Translations under genes and position numbers: made by a program
NCBI GenBank assembly: GCA_020698575.1
Contig: CM036256.1
Span: 2,497,908 to 2,561,907 of the forward strand
Origin: Bostrychus sinensis
Lineage: Eukaryota > Chordata > Actinopteri > Gobiiformes > Eleotridae
Reading direction: 5' to 3'
Length of the DNA stretch: 64,000 nt
In this document: one piece after another, positions 32,785 to 45,209 of the stretch
Layout: every line of letters begins with the position of its first letter
Numbering within the stretch: the first letter of the stretch is position 1
The notes under the pieces: model-generated
What the model was told of the DNA's origin: nothing
The model's database searches: none
What the model saw: the letters and a program-made list of their open reading frames with translations, nothing else

Positions 32785-34291
32785 GTTTCCAGTGGGTTTA
32801 TAACAAACGTACATGATTAAAGTGTTGTTGTACGTCTCCCTGCAGGCAGCTGACTAAATGCATGACGTGCAGAGCAAGTTCCCAGAGAGCCATCTTAAAA
32901 AACATGTTTAGAGCTGAATCACAATTATTATTTTCTGTTTTTTTTAATCCATTTCTTCTCCTGAGAAAGTGGTCAGAAAGCAGCCAGGGGCGCGCGCCTC
33001 TGACAGCTCTGAGCTCTGACACCAGCCGCTCTGCAGCGGAGCTCCTTCACATCCACAGACTCTCATTAATCCTGGGCCGGACTGACGGATACGGTCGCCA
33101 TGGAAACACCGGACCTGTTGCCAACGGTGACAGAGGTTTAGGAGGAAGAGGAGGAGGAGGAGGGGCGGGGGACGGGATGGGAGAGGAGGGGGCTCTGAGC
33201 TATCACCCTCCGCCAGCTTTAACAGACCGTGATACATTTTCAACAGACGAATTAGCATTAGCCGCTGAAAAAACAAGAACTGTGCATAAACAGGACGTGT
33301 TTTAGAAAATGGCATCAGACTCTGACAGAATATGTGTGTGTTGTAGGGTTTTAAGAAAATATAGGTGCTACTGTATTGATATTGAAAAAGCCTGTATTAA
33401 CATATCTTTTTTTTTTTTTTTTATCAGGATCAAACACTGAGCACTGACAATATCTTTTTATATTTAATGAAAATGTCACAGCTTTTTCATTTTAGCCTGT
33501 CTCTTTTCCTGTTCTATACAAACAAATGAGTCTGGTCTCTTCACTTTAGTTTCATTTCTATGGCGGAACAATCACAGGCGGAGTAACCAATCAGAGAAAC
33601 TAAGATAAGGTTGCACTTTTTGCTATAAAACTCCAGAATCCTGTGTATCGTGAGCAGCTCTGTCCTTATTTGTGAACGGGGACAGCAGCAGAAGCCAGTT
33701 GTACAAAGACTTGTGGAAGAAAAAGTGGGTTTGTTTGAATGTGGTGGTTACGTGGGACGTCAGAGGGACTTTACTGTTGTTAAAATGGAAACAGGACGAA
33801 GACAAAAATCCCACAGAGGACTGAACAACAACGAGGACTTCAGCAGAACCAACAGGAGACGAAGGAAAGACCTAAACGCCGTTATTTCTTCTGCTTCTTC
33901 ACTTTATTTAAAATGCATTTCAGAACATTTTATGCATGTAGTGGTGTACAAGTAACAGGTGTGGCTTTCCAAAGTCAAATAAAATATCCTCTTTGTAACA
34001 GTATTGTGATATGTTGATATATCGTATTGTGACGCTTATATCGTGATACACATCGTATCCAGGGCCGACAGCGTCTGGTCTCTGAGTCGATTAACTGTTT
34101 ACAGTTTCATTGGTCGATTTGTGGGAGCCACTCTTTGCATCAATAAAGCTGGTCCAATGTATTACTTAATAACCTAATTTTCTTTCATTTTTAACATTTA
34201 TTTTATTTAAGATAGCTTAGATGATTCTTTGATAATATATTTTATAGCCATCTTTTCTAAATGTCTAAATGTTTAAAAGTCAAAGTTTGTG
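32785..34291. other. Intron with candidate conserved block and repeat remnant
   Basis: Bases 32960-33275 are GC-balanced and include CACAGACTCTCATTAATCC and TCGCCATGGAAACACCGG, plus a G-rich GGAGGAGGAG run (33148-33190); this could be conserved or CpG-like. Bases 33990-34060 carry TATCGTATTGTGACGC-type MITE remnant. The 101-codon frame at 33650-33955 is unrecognised. Confidence 0.3.
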
Positions 34292-34294
34292 TAA

Positions 34295-34980
34295 AGCTGG
34301 GGACACACTACACGATTTTTTGCCCGATTCTATAATAATTCCCAGTTGTGTCGAGTCTGTACCAACACCAGCTGCAGGGAATCGTAATCCCCAGTCGGCC
34401 CTGAAATCCGTTAGTGTGTGATGTTCAAAAACTCGAATCTGCGCAAAAACCCGGCCTGACGTCAGTCGCGAGCAATCAAACACCGACTCTGGACCACACT
34501 CCTGTAGTGTGGGACGTTTACATCCAACTGGGAATTCATGGAGTCCAGCGGCCGATGAAAAACAGCTGATGGGACACAGGAAACAGCGTCAGAGAACGAA
34601 GACGAAGCAACAGGAAGCAGCGGGAAAATATAAGCAGAAATTTGAAGAAGAAAACATAAACAAGCACAGCAAACACCGAAGAAAGTTGAGCGCTACCCAA
34701 GCAAAACTGGATACATCGACGTTTTTTCTTTTTCCTTTTTTCCAAACAGAGAGCTGCGCACACAACGGCAACAGCGACCCAGGTAGCTCCATGTTTGTTT
34801 ACCATTTAGTTCTCTCCAGAGTTTGCTGCGTTTGGTTGGCGACAGTTGCGGCCTCAGCAGATCTTGTAGTGTGTGAGGCGCAGTCTTTCAGTCGTCAGAA
34901 CTAAATCTGTTGTTAGTGTGAGCTCCTGGTCTTTTCAGAATCTGTAACCACTGAGAAAATCCTGGAGTGTGTCCCCAGCT
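34295..34980. mobile_element. Harbinger-like MITE (AGCTGGGGACACACT ends)
   Basis: AGCTGGGGACACACTACACG and the complement of GGAGTGTGTCCCCAGCT enclose 686 bp, flanked by TAA at 34292-34294 and 34981-34983. A 131-codon plus frame (34509-34904) has a Lys/Arg-rich stretch KQRQRTKTKQQEAAGKYK. It may be a decayed transposase remnant, which is inference. Confidence 0.75.
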
Positions 34981-34983
34981 TAA

Positions 34984-35749
34984 GAGTCTGTAAAGTCTCC
35001 CACATATGATCTGGTCAATTAATCACTGTACATGGCATAACTTCGGTCGTCTAACAATTTCTTTGGTCAAATACAGCTCTAATCGTCTCGTAGATTCCTG
35101 ACAACACACAGCCTTTGTGTTTTGTCAATGCAAAGGCGTGAAGTTTAATGAGGAGGAGGAGGGTTTGCATCGAGCTAAATCTAAACTCATAGATATCTGT
35201 ATTTTGATGTATTCTAATGTGTAAGACTTAAAGCATAAAAGTAGCTTTACTCTTGTTGTTGGTAAAAATGGGATGCAAAAATATTTTCATCAACAAAGCA
35301 TCACTCCACTAAAAAGCCTGATAACTGTTAAAGGACATTAACGAAACACAATTCCAACATGAACGATAAGTGGAAGATACGTCCCGTTATTTTCTCTGCT
35401 CATATTTATTTCCAGAACTTGGCTGAGTTGTGTGCCTTGGGGAACCAAGCCTCTATATTCTCTTAAACACAAACACATGTGCAGCACCACTGGATTATTT
35501 ACAGCAGATTTATGGCCAGTGCTCATTTTGTAACCTCCTGATTTTGGACGGCCAGCCCCGACTCGGACTTGGCAAAGCTTATTTCTCTGACACTCAAACC
35601 TGGCTGAGTCTGGAGTCAGGAGACAGACCATGGCTTTAAATCACCAAGATATCAGGGTTCTGTGTTATATGAGGGGCCCCAAAAAAATAAAGTAAAACCG
35701 CAAGCAGCAATAGTGGTCTGTTAACACCACATTCTTTTCCCATATACTT
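34984..35749. other. Intron, nothing recognised
   Basis: No repeat, exon or RNA gene is recognised in this stretch. Confidence 0.4.
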
Positions 35750-36281
35750 TTAAAGCTCCCCTGTTATTCTAAATGGACTTATTCTCTCTTTTAACCATGT
35801 TCTAATGTGGTCTCCTCCTCAGAAACACAGCTGCAGTAGTATTCTGTTTGAGTAATCCTGTATGCTGAGGCGCTGTCCTTCTCCAGAGCTGAAAACGCTC
35901 AATCTCACAGCTCAACATAGACACATGAAACCAGGAAGTGCTCCTGCGCGTTTCTAAAGCCCAGACACCGTCACCGGACTCGTTCTGATCATTTCAACCT
36001 TAAACCTCCGTCACTACAAAGCAGGCGGCTCATTTATCCATCTGTTAGCCTCAAGTCGCTAATAACCATGCTAAAACAGCCATTTTATGCTCTGTCCACT
36101 CCCCAGCGTTGCCAGCAGAGGGCGACAGATGCCTAATCCAAGCATCCTCTGCAGAGTCACAGTAACAGCTCCCAACAGAAGAGGTTTTCCACAGATATTT
36201 TAATATAAAACCTGAAATACTAATGCAAAGAGTCCAACACTGTTTCAGAAAGACTCAAAAAAGCAGAATATGGGAGTTTAA
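35750..36281 (-). mobile_element. Family C TTAA-flanked element, complete copy
   Basis: TTAA at 35750 and 36278. The right end, complemented, reads AACTCCCATATTCTGCTTTT, an inverted partner of AAGCTCCCCTGTTATTCT at the left. Body markers are CTGTATGCTGAGGCGCTG, CCAGACACCGTCACCGGACT and CCCCAGCGTTGCCAGCAGAG. Other copies: 25301 (split), 41653, 48360. Confidence 0.8.
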
Positions 36282-37989
36282 CATCTAAAGGAGAGCTTCT
36301 GGGAATTTGTCAGCATGAGATATTAATAAGGCACAGCTAATAGACTAAGATCAGTTTATTATGAATTTAACATTGACAGAAGTAAGAAAAAACCTGAGGA
36401 TATTTATGGAAATCTGTGATGCCACTCTTAGCTCACTTGGTTAGAACTTTGATTTTCAACCTGTGCCCCGCGAGTGATCTTCAGGTGTGACGCAAGAAAA
36501 ATTACACTTTCCTTAACTGATTCAGACAGTCATTATTTAGATACTGCACATAATTTGTGGGAGACAATTATGTGGTAAGGAACATGCTCAGTCCTCCTCC
36601 TAGGGCGTGGCAGCAGGCGCAGCTGTGAGGTGCACGAGCTCCGGACCTCTGTGTTTTTTCCTCCATATTTTCATTATTGTCCTTGGTGAGTCTTGGCGTA
36701 ATCCTGAATGTGCTACTAGGTTTGTTTTTCTTTTATTGTAAGCCTGATTCTAGTTTAACCTCTCCGTTCTTTTAAGCAAGAAGAAGAAGGCGAGGGCGTT
36801 CTGTGTGAGTAAAAACTGCACAATTACACATCACACTGCTTTTTTTCTCGTGACAAACACAAAGCTAACTCTGCTCCTCTGCCATGGGTTAAGCAGCTTT
36901 GTTGGACCTCGGGATTATGAGCACCTTCAGTAGTTAAAGGCCTGTGTGACCGAAAATGGTAAAAAGCCATGGATAAATATCTTAAAAGGACAAATGGAAA
37001 CTCCAAACTTGTCCCTGAACAAACGTATGAACCAGATGAAGGCCTTAGTGGAAAAGAAACCAAAAATGGTGAGTCCAGGGCATTACAGTAGAAGTTATCC
37101 GTCGGCTGGATTTTTACTTTTACTGGGGATCCGACAGCACCGACTGTTATCTGTGGCTTTTAGAGAAAAGCGATCAAACAGCACCAAAGCAAAGTTAAAC
37201 GAGATCTCCAAACAAAACAGCAGTCACTTCAAAATAAGAGCGCAGACTATTTTGTGAGCCTACAAGAACAAACTGAGAAACAAGCGACTGAAAAAGTGAG
37301 GGATTCCTTGCCAAATCCAAAAAGCCACACACTGTACTTATATTTTTAGTATAATGGGTCTTTGCCAGACACGTGACCAAAACGCCCCCCGCCGCCATAT
37401 TGAGGGTGAAGTGAATGTAAACAAATGCCATTAGAAAGATATCTGATAGAAAGCAGTATTGATCAGAGCGTACATTCTCTAGCTTTACTGTTAGAGCTGA
37501 AGTGACAACAAGACTACAGCTATGTTCAGTTCACGCCGTATCCTGTGGGCCATTACTAGGTAATATATATATATATCTATCAATAGCCGGATCCTTAAGT
37601 TGCTAAAGTATCTTAATGTAGCTTCTTACATCTGAACTCGCTAATAGCTTCCATCTTAAAGCAGCTGCATTAATCCAGAGTGCTTTGATCATGTGACGTA
37701 AAGTATTTATTAATATAACACAATGTTTTTAACGTATCTATAAATAGCAGAGTCAAACAGGATCCGTTTATTACAGAAGACCATACTCCGTAGAGTTTAT
37801 GAAACTATTTTTTTTATTTTTTATCTACAAATACGCCAACATCACGTGATTGAAAGCTTCGGAAAAATAGCGTCAGTGTCCAAACCGTTCAGTACACAGT
37901 GCACTGTGCTGCAGTAAAAAGTCAGAGAGTTTAGAGACTGAGGGAGATTTGGAGTTTTCAGAGCTGAGACCATTGACCGTCTTTGTCCC
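36282..37989. other. Intron, mostly unassigned
   Basis: Bases 36438-36500 (TTTGATTTTCAACCTGTGCC) look like a MITE end. A short (AT)n tract is at 37562-37576. No exon is supported; the 103-codon frame at 36946 lacks any recognisable content. Confidence 0.4.
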
Positions 37990-37992
37990 TTA

Positions 37993-38730
37993 AGCCTGGG
38001 ACACACCAACCCAACGCCCGACCGCTGTCAGCAGAGGCGACTGCTGTCTCCTCTGTCGCCACTGAGAGGCGCTGCAGACACCGGAGCGACTCAGACCCAC
38101 GACCGAGCAGTGCTCATGTGCAAAACCTAATAACTATTTACAACAGCAGGCGGCGCTAGTCACTAAACTCTAGTAAATGCAACTCCGCAACAGGTGTTTA
38201 ACTCAAGTATTTATCAGTCAATAATAATTATACGCACTAGATTAAACTGGTCACAATAATGAATAAAAGGGACTGGATTATTGCAGCTGTTTGCCTCAGA
38301 GGAGGATTATATTTTTATCTGCACGAGGCTAAAGCTAAGCTAAGCTAACTGCTAACATTAGCGTCACAGATGTGGAAACATAATGAAGTAGATGTAGAAC
38401 AGAAAGTTCCTTATATTTTGATGTTAAACTGGAGCTGTTTGACAAATTGTGAACAGGACACAGCCAATCAGAGCTGAGCACGACGTCCTGACGTAGATTC
38501 GACACTGTTCACTCAGAACTGTGTCCAACTGTGTCCAACTGTGTCCCACTGTGTCCCACTGTGTCCCACTGTGTCCAACTGTGTCCAACTGTGTCCAACT
38601 GTGTCCAACTGCGTCCAACTGCGTCCCCCTGCGTCCGATGGTGCAGAACTCACCAGACTCAGGTTGCTGACCGCGTCAAACCATCTGACCGTGTCCAACG
38701 GCTGACGATCGCCCCGGTGCGTCCCGGCCT
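37993..38730. mobile_element. Harbinger-like MITE carrying a minisatellite
   Basis: AGCCTGGGACACACC and the complement of GGTGCGTCCCGGCCT are the ends; TTA flanks at 37990-37992 and 38731-38733. Near its right end it holds the 10-bp array at 38510-38640. Confidence 0.7.
38510..38640 (+). repeat. 10-bp minisatellite GTGTCCAACT
   Basis: About twelve units of GTGTCCAACT or GTGTCCCACT degrade to GCGTCCAACT on the right. It lies wholly within the Harbinger-like MITE. Confidence 0.93.
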
Positions 38731-38961
38731 TTAAACGCTCGGGGAAACTGTCACTTGCTTCCCAAGATGGCGACAACGACCCAAAACACACAGGTGTGAC
38801 GTCACCTGGCATTAACCGATAGTGTTGTTTGGTAATATTATATCTAATATTTGGTGTAACTGACTAACTAAAAAAACTGTGTCATGGTTTAAAAAAACGC
38901 TGGGTTAGACGATGATGAAAATGCTAAGGACTCCAGGTGAAGCTGTGGGTGCGGCCCCTAC

Positions 38962-39105
38962 CTGCTCCTGCCTCTCCAGCCAGCGGTCCACCATGGGGTG
39001 ATTGGCGCTGAGCGAGGACCGGGCCGTCTCTCTCTGGAACTCCCTCTGATTGGACCAGGTCCCGGCGTCGCGGGGAAGACTGCGGTACGTGTCCAGACCT
39101 TTAGC
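38962..39105 (-). CDS. pard3: pard3 exon: SLPRD / HPMV linker segment
   Basis: This 144-bp exon (48 codons) codes for part of the linker between the N-terminal domain and PDZ1. The peptide has AKGLDTYRSLPRDAGTWSNQ, then SSLSANHPMVDRWLERQEQ, matching human PARD3 segments YRSLPRDTSNWSNQ and SSLSASHPMVGKWLEKQEQ. The acceptor is GCGTTCAG before GCTAAAGG; the donor is GAGCAG then GTAGGG. It is in phase 0 at both ends and joins ...LERK upstream and EEES... downstream. The downstream intron is about 32.9 kb and holds most of the minisatellites in this window. Confidence 0.94.
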
Positions 39106-40349
39106 CTGAACGCAACACGGCACAATTACAAATACTGACGACAGGAACCTGGGAAATAATATAAAACTTACAAATGCAAACCACCAGAGAAGACCAGAGG
39201 AGAGTTATGGACGGAGTTAGGGAGATTGTAATAGAAAAGTGTGGGGTATAACATAAAATCTTTCATTGCGAGTTTTAGTTGTTACACAGTAATAACAGTA
39301 ATACTTAAAACAAAACAGGCTGATATGTTGTGAGTTTTAAAACAGGAGACGTCCAGTTCTTTGCTCTGTGAGAGAGCGGCGTCTGCAGCTCCAGCGCCAG
39401 CAGGAAACACAGAGCTCTCACTGGAGCTGCAGCGACTCTTCACAGTACAGTCACGTATTTTAAACTTTGAGCTGATCACAAAGCTTTTTCAAGTGCGCTC
39501 CTTTGACTTTACTGCAGACCACAGCCTGCGTGCCCTGTTTCCAAAGCCCAGACGCCGTTTCCTTGGAGCTCAGATATGGTTGAAATATATATGAACAGTT
39601 TTGCTGCTTTTGTGCAGCACAGCAAATGCTAACAGTTAGCTTAGCTCTTCTATTAGCGTTGGTTGCTTTTAATGTTTGTTTGTATTTAAATGCGTAGTAT
39701 CTTTTAGGTGGTTATTCCTCTAAACTCCACTCTGTTCTCTGTGCTCAGGCTGTGACAGGAGGGCAGGAACTGTCAAACTTTAGTGTTACAATTATTGTTA
39801 GATGAAATATTGCGATTTTACGCTTTTTACAAAAGGAAACACTGAGTATTTTCTTCTTATTAAATGCTTGTTTCACACTTTAACAAAAAATTAATGACCA
39901 AGTGTTTACTTTTTCCTCAGCTATGAACCTGCCCAACTCAGTCTTTGACATTTTTTTTCCTTTTTATTTTTTTATTAGCCTGAAGGACTTTGTAAACATG
40001 TACTATGGACTGGAGAAAAAAAAATCTTAACTTCTAAAATTCTTACGATTATCCTACAGTTTTGTTTATAATCACGAATTATTGTAAACTCAGTTAATCC
40101 TGACCTCCCTCCTGTGTGCGCTCCTCAGCCCCTCCATCATCTGCTTATGGCTGATAAACTTCAGATCGAATAAAATGCTCTTGGTTTATCATCGCGATCG
40201 ACCTCATACTTAATCATGATCCAACTTTAGATTTTTGGCACAGCCCCAGATGTAGTGAAGGAGGCCAGGAAGTTAGTTTGTGTGAGAGAGGAGGATGCAG
40301 AGGGTTCCCTGTGGACTGGACCGGCAGCAGTCTTTATTCTGGGTCTTAC
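39106..40349. other. pard3 intron, 1.24 kb, nothing recognised
   Basis: It begins GTAAGACC after the 40-kb exon and ends TTGCGTTCAG. No repeat family is named. The shortest intron in the window, and free of minisatellite. Confidence 0.6.
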
Positions 40350-40534
40350 CTTCCTCTCCAGGCTGTTGGTCTCGGTGTGCCGTGGTTTTAAAAAGCCGGC
40401 TGTCGTGGACCATCGCGTGGGGTTCTTCCTGGACGGATGGTCCTCGGCCTGGACTCTGGACTCGCCCACACTGATCGGGCCGTTTATGGTGAGTAACGCC
40501 GGGTCACTGCTCCGGCGCACGTGCAGAGGCATAT
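40350..40534 (-). CDS. pard3: pard3 exon: RRSSDPAL / SRKNPTRW segment
   Basis: This 185-bp exon starts with AT, completing Asn with the previous exon, then reads MPLHVRRSSDPALLTING, later SRKNPTRWSTTAGFLK, and ends NSLERK. Human PARD3 has MPLHVRRSSDPALIG and SRKNPTRWSTTAGFLK at the same place. In mammals Ser144 within RRSSDP is a reported PAR-1/MARK2 target that recruits 14-3-3; the site is kept here, so similar control is likely (inference). The acceptor is TTGTTTTGCAG, the donor GGAAG then GTAAGA. The stretch between the two motifs (ISVGESRVQAEDHP) differs from human, as linkers often do. Confidence 0.95.
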
Positions 40535-40612
40535 CTGCAAAACAAACGACGACAGAATGAATTCACCTGAACACCGGGTCCTTTGTCCCAACACAGAAAC
40601 TGGTGACTAATC

Positions 40613-41073
40613 CAGTAGCGGTGTAACGATACATATCGATTAGAAGTGTTTCAATACAATTCAAGAACGATATCGACTAATTTGGAACGATACAATTCAA
40701 TACGATTCAACACCTTTGTATCATTAATTGATACAGCAACTTTTTGCCAAAAATCATAAAAGTTTACTCTCAAATGTAGCACCAGGGTTGATTATGTCCA
40801 GCAGACAGAGAGAGAAGAAAAGTTGAATATAACATTTTATTTAATTAAAAACACAAAATTTTTCTCTAAAAAAAAACATATCTGGTTTTAGTTTAACATA
40901 CAAATTTCTAATTTCTATATTTCCGATATTATCAATCGATACTTCATGTGTATCGATATTGACTTCCTAGAAAACGATACGATTCAATACAAGGTCATGT
41001 GTATTGATGTAGTCGTATCGTAGGAAAAAAAACAATACATCGATACAATTACTGTATCGTTACACCTCTACTG
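40613..41073. mobile_element. MITE with CAGTAGCGGTGTAACGATAC ends
   Basis: The left CAGTAGCGGTGTAACGATAC and complemented right CAGTAGAGGTGTAACGATAC match at 19 of 20. The interior is rich in ATCGATA/CGATAC motifs. Flanking octamers agree only in TCCAG, so the duplication is unclear. Probably hAT-type. Confidence 0.75.
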
Positions 41074-41652
41074 TCCAGACTCCAACACCGCTCGGGGAAA
41101 GGAGGTGTAAAATAATGGCGAGTAATACGTGGATTTCTTATAGACAGAGCAATGTTTTTGTATCGTACCTCGACATATTTCAGAGGCACAGAAGTGTCAT
41201 GTGATGTTACTGTGACCTGTCTTTTCAAAATAAGCGGCTGAAATGTGTCAATAGAAAAATATTGGTCTGTCTATAAGAAATCCACGTATTAATATTGGTA
41301 GAAGACCAAATAAAACCACAGAGTGGGGAGGAGTGAGTGACTGCAACAAAGTGTAAAGCGACTTTATAAAAGCGCTATACAAGACTAATGTATTATTATT
41401 ATTAAAACTTTCCTGAAATGAATGGCAGCTCAATATTGTGTCAGAAAAAAGACTATTACCTTGTCAGGAGCTGCAGGCTTGAGCTGAGCTCTACTTTATC
41501 AAGTAATAACAGCAGCTTTACAATGTTTACAAGATCATGATTTTAATAAATCATCATAGTAAAATAGGTCATGTCTCCAAGAGAAATACACTTTTCATGC
41601 TTTTTATGCAAAACTAATTTAAATTGTGCAACATTGCCACATTTAAACCTAT

Positions 41653-42060
41653 TAAAGGGGCCATATTTGGCTTTTTTTAAAGCTCTCTAAAACAGTGTTG
41701 GACTCCTTTGCATTAGTATTTCACATTTTATAACTTAGATTATTGTATCTGTAAGGAAAACTGTTATACGACTTTGCAGAGAACGCTTGGACTACATGTC
41801 GTTCCTGACAAAGATAGGCAAATAAATGAGGTTTAAGGGCTTCAGAAATGCACAGGAACACTTCCTGGTTTCATGTGTCCACGTAGAGCTGTGAGACCGA
41901 GCGTTTTCAGCTCTGGAGAAGGGCAGCGCCTCAGCATACAGGATTACTCAAACAGAATACTACTGCAGGTCTGTTTCTGAGGAGGAGACCACATTAGAAC
42001 AGGGTTAAAAGAGAGGAACAGACCAATATCCCTTACTTTTAACTTTAACAACTGGGAATA
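41653..42060 (+). mobile_element. Family C element, copy 3 (diverged)
   Basis: It starts TTAAAGGGGCCATATTTGGC and contains CACTTCCTGGTTTCATGTG, GAGCGTTTTCAGCTCTGG and CAGCATACAGGATTACTC in the order of the family. The right end is not sharply defined. The 580 bp before it (41074-41652) show only a LINE-like tail near 41345-41400. Confidence 0.6.
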
Positions 42061-42556
42061 AATCTATTTTCTTTATAATTTCATGTTGGGAATCTGTTTC
42101 CTCAGTGAAAATCCTCCTGGAACCACTCTAGGGCCACTTTAGTGAATCATCATCGTCAGATCTGTGGAGTGTGGGAACAGTGAGAGGAAGAGTCCGTTGA
42201 GAAACACAGAGGAAGTCTTCCATTAAAGCCAGTGTGTGTTTGGACGTTAACGTGAGTGGGAGCAGACCAACGCAAAGACAACACGGTCTGCAGTTTACTC
42301 AGGGCTCACGGTTATCGTCAGACAAATCCCACTCTCATGGCTCTGTGCTTATTTGGCTCACACACCACGCGAAAAACATGGATAAGCTAAAGTCTGGAGT
42401 GTGTTTTTAGACCAGCGCCAAGTGTCCTGGTCTTTTCCCATGATGCTCTCTGCTCCTCTGGGTCAGGGACGGTGTGGGAGTCAAACAGGAAATGTCCAAA
42501 AACATCCACTCATAATGAAATATGAAATATGAGCCTTTTAACCTCGAGTCTGATAC

Positions 42557-42598
<42 letters not shown>

Positions 42599-42665
42599 TA
42601 ATGCTGTTGTCCTGTCCAGTTTACACGAAAAGAACTGTGGGAAACACTAAAGTGCACCTTAAACC
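42061..42665. other. Intron with (AAT)n microsatellite
   Basis: Bases 42561-42595 are an uninterrupted AATAAT run of about twelve units. Nothing else is recognised. Confidence 0.6.
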
Positions 42666-43606
42666 CAGGTTTAGTTTAGACCTGGTTTAGTCCTGGTTTA
42701 GTCCTGGTTTAGTCCTGGTTTAATCCTGGTTTAGTCCTGGTTTAATCCTGTTTTAGTCCTGGTTTAGTCCTGTTTTAGTCCTGGTTTAGTCCTGGTTTAG
42801 TCCTGGTTTAGTCCTGGTTTAGTCCTGGTTTAATCCTGGTTTAGTCCTGGTTTAATCCTGTTTTAGTCCTGGTTTAATCCTGGTTTAGTCCTGGTTTAGT
42901 CCTGGTTTAGTCCTGGTTTAGTCCTGGATTAGTCCTGGTTTAATCCTGTTTTAGTCCTGTTTTAGTCCTGGTTTAATCCTGGTTTAGTCCTGGTTTAGTC
43001 CTGGTTTAGTCCTGGTTTAGTCCTGGTTTAGTCCTGGTTTAGTCCTGGTTTAGTCCTGGTTTAGTCCTGGTTTAATCCTGTTTTAGTCCTGGTTTAGTCC
43101 TGGTTTAATCCTGTTTTAGTCCTGTTTTAGTCCTGGTTTAGTCCTGGTTTAGTCCTGGTTTAATCCTGTTTTAGTCCTGGTTTAGTCCTGGTTTAGTCCT
43201 GGTTTAGTCCTGGTTTTAGTCCTGGTTTTAGTCCTGGTTTAGTCCTGGTTTTAGTCCTGGTTTAATCCTGGTTTAGTCCTGGTTTAGTCCTGGTTTAGTC
43301 CTGGTTTAGTCCTGGTTTAGTCCTGTTTTAGTCCTGGTTTAGACCTGGTTTAGACCTGGTTTAGTCCTGGTTTTAGTCCTGGTTTAGTCCTGGTTTTAGT
43401 CCTGGTTTAATCCTGGTTTAGTCCTGGTTTAGTCCTGGTTTAGTCCTGGTTTAGTCCTGGTTTAGTCCTGGTTTAGTCCTGTTTTAGTCCTGGTTTAGAC
43501 CTGGTTTAGACCTGGTTTAGTCCTGGTTTTAGTCCTGGTTTAGACCTTGTTTTCTCCTCATTTAGCCTTTATTTAGCCTTGTTTTAGGCGCAGTTCAGTC
43601 CTGGTT
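42666..43606 (+). repeat. 11-bp minisatellite GTTTAGTCCTG, array 2
   Basis: The unit is the same 11 bp as at 22.7 kb in the same orientation, but more homogeneous (GTTTAGTCCTG with GTTTAATCCTG and TTTTAGTCCTG variants). A longer block containing TCCTGTTTTAGTCCTGG then TTTAGACC is repeated at an offset of about 156 bp (43321 and 43477). It lies in the intron between the 47- and 40-kb exons. Confidence 0.96.
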
Positions 43607-44941
43607 TTGAAATACACAGACGTATCTTTCTGCTTCACTTTTATTAAACATAACCCATCAAAACTGTTCACCAAAAAACATCACAATAATGTGCCCCCCC
43701 CCTGCGCTGAGAGACAGGAAAGCTACGACTCTGCCGCTCTGAGTATTTTCAGCACATTTCCTTACTCTGTGCTAAAAACAACCCCTGAGCCGCTCTCCTT
43801 GTCCCACGACTGACCCTTCCTGAAAATACCATCAAAATCCAAAAACCTCCACTAACCACGCGCAGAACAAAACTCGGCGGCCATGTTTGATTCTTGTGGC
43901 AGAGATCGTCTCCCAGTAGCTGCCTCTTGCCACTTTAAAATTAGAAACTGTCTTTTTTAAAGTGTGTCCCAGCGCTGACCCCGCCCCGGGACCCTCTGGT
44001 GTTTATGTGGGACCCTGGACTCAGATCTGAGGGCTGAGTGTTGATAAATGTTTGTTTACTCTGGTTCTCTGGCAGCCTCGAGTGTCGTTGGGTCACACAG
44101 AGCGTGGGAGCTGGCCCCTTGGGGAACAGCATTCTGGGAAATGCAGTTCAAGGGTGAAGGCAGTCAAGTATCAAAGTACACAAACCTCACTCAGCACTTT
44201 TAAATACAGACAAAATACCATGAAAACATGTCATTTTTACATATTTTTCTATAACTTTGCAATAGTTCTAACTTTTTCTATATAATTTGGCTCAGGTGTG
44301 TTTTTTATCACTAACTTTAATTTTCTAAACAAATCTAAAATAACAAACATTTTTACTCTCGCTAACTACATTTGTTACGTTGCTTCTGTTCAGAGACAAA
44401 AGTGTCCTCGTCAACAAATCTTTTTTTGTTTTGTTTTTTTGTGCATCTTGTATCCAACTTCCCTCGATCATAAATACCAGACATTTAATTATTTTCAGAA
44501 TTTTAACTCTTTTTATGCCAGTGTATGTAATAGTATCTCAAATTTTAAGTAAAAACACACAAGAAATGCAATATTTTCAATATTTTCAAGGCAAAGTGGA
44601 TTTTCCTAGAGAGGGTTATTCCAGGATCTGTCACAGATCACCAACATTTATTTAAATGGATTTGGGATTTTTTTGTAGCAACAAAAAGGTAAAACCAGTT
44701 TTAATGGATTTTAATGGGAGTTATTTTTTAGATTCTACAGAGCGCATAAAAAAATAATCCCTAAAAATAAATACTGGTAATCCTTGACTAGACCCAAGGC
44801 TTTAATAACAGAAAAATTCACTTTGCTTTGAGAATTTTTTATTTTTTTTTTTTTTATAGAAAAAACTAAAAAAAAAAAACCTAAAAAAAAAAAAAAAAAA
44901 ACCTAAAAAAAAAAAAAAAAAAGGTGCTATTGCATACCCTG

Positions 44942-44975
<34 letters not shown>

Positions 44976-45209
44976 AAAATTCTGAAAATAATTAAATATT
45001 TGCTTTTTTTTTTATTAGAGCAGAAGTTGACTAAAAGATAAAAAAAGTAAGTAGTAAGTAAAGTTGCGAAAACTCAAAAACTCAAGGCAACAGGATCTCT
45101 CAAGATTTTTGAGTTTTGGGGCCAACTGAAAATCTCAAGTTTTCAACAACTAATATTTTTGTTTTTGTTTAAAAACTTCTAAGTTTACTCACTATCATTA
45201 TTTTTTTTT
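43607..45209. other. Intron with long A runs
   Basis: Bases 44860-44972 hold several A runs of up to about 27 bases separated by CCT or GG-containing spacers (ACCTAAAAAA, GGTGCTATTGC). A C run is at 43694-43702. No exon is recognised. Confidence 0.5.

Noticed and set aside
32862..33305. 147-codon plus frame with Gly-rich stretch
   Set aside because: Crosses a G-rich simple tract; opposite strand is also open; no domain or splice evidence.
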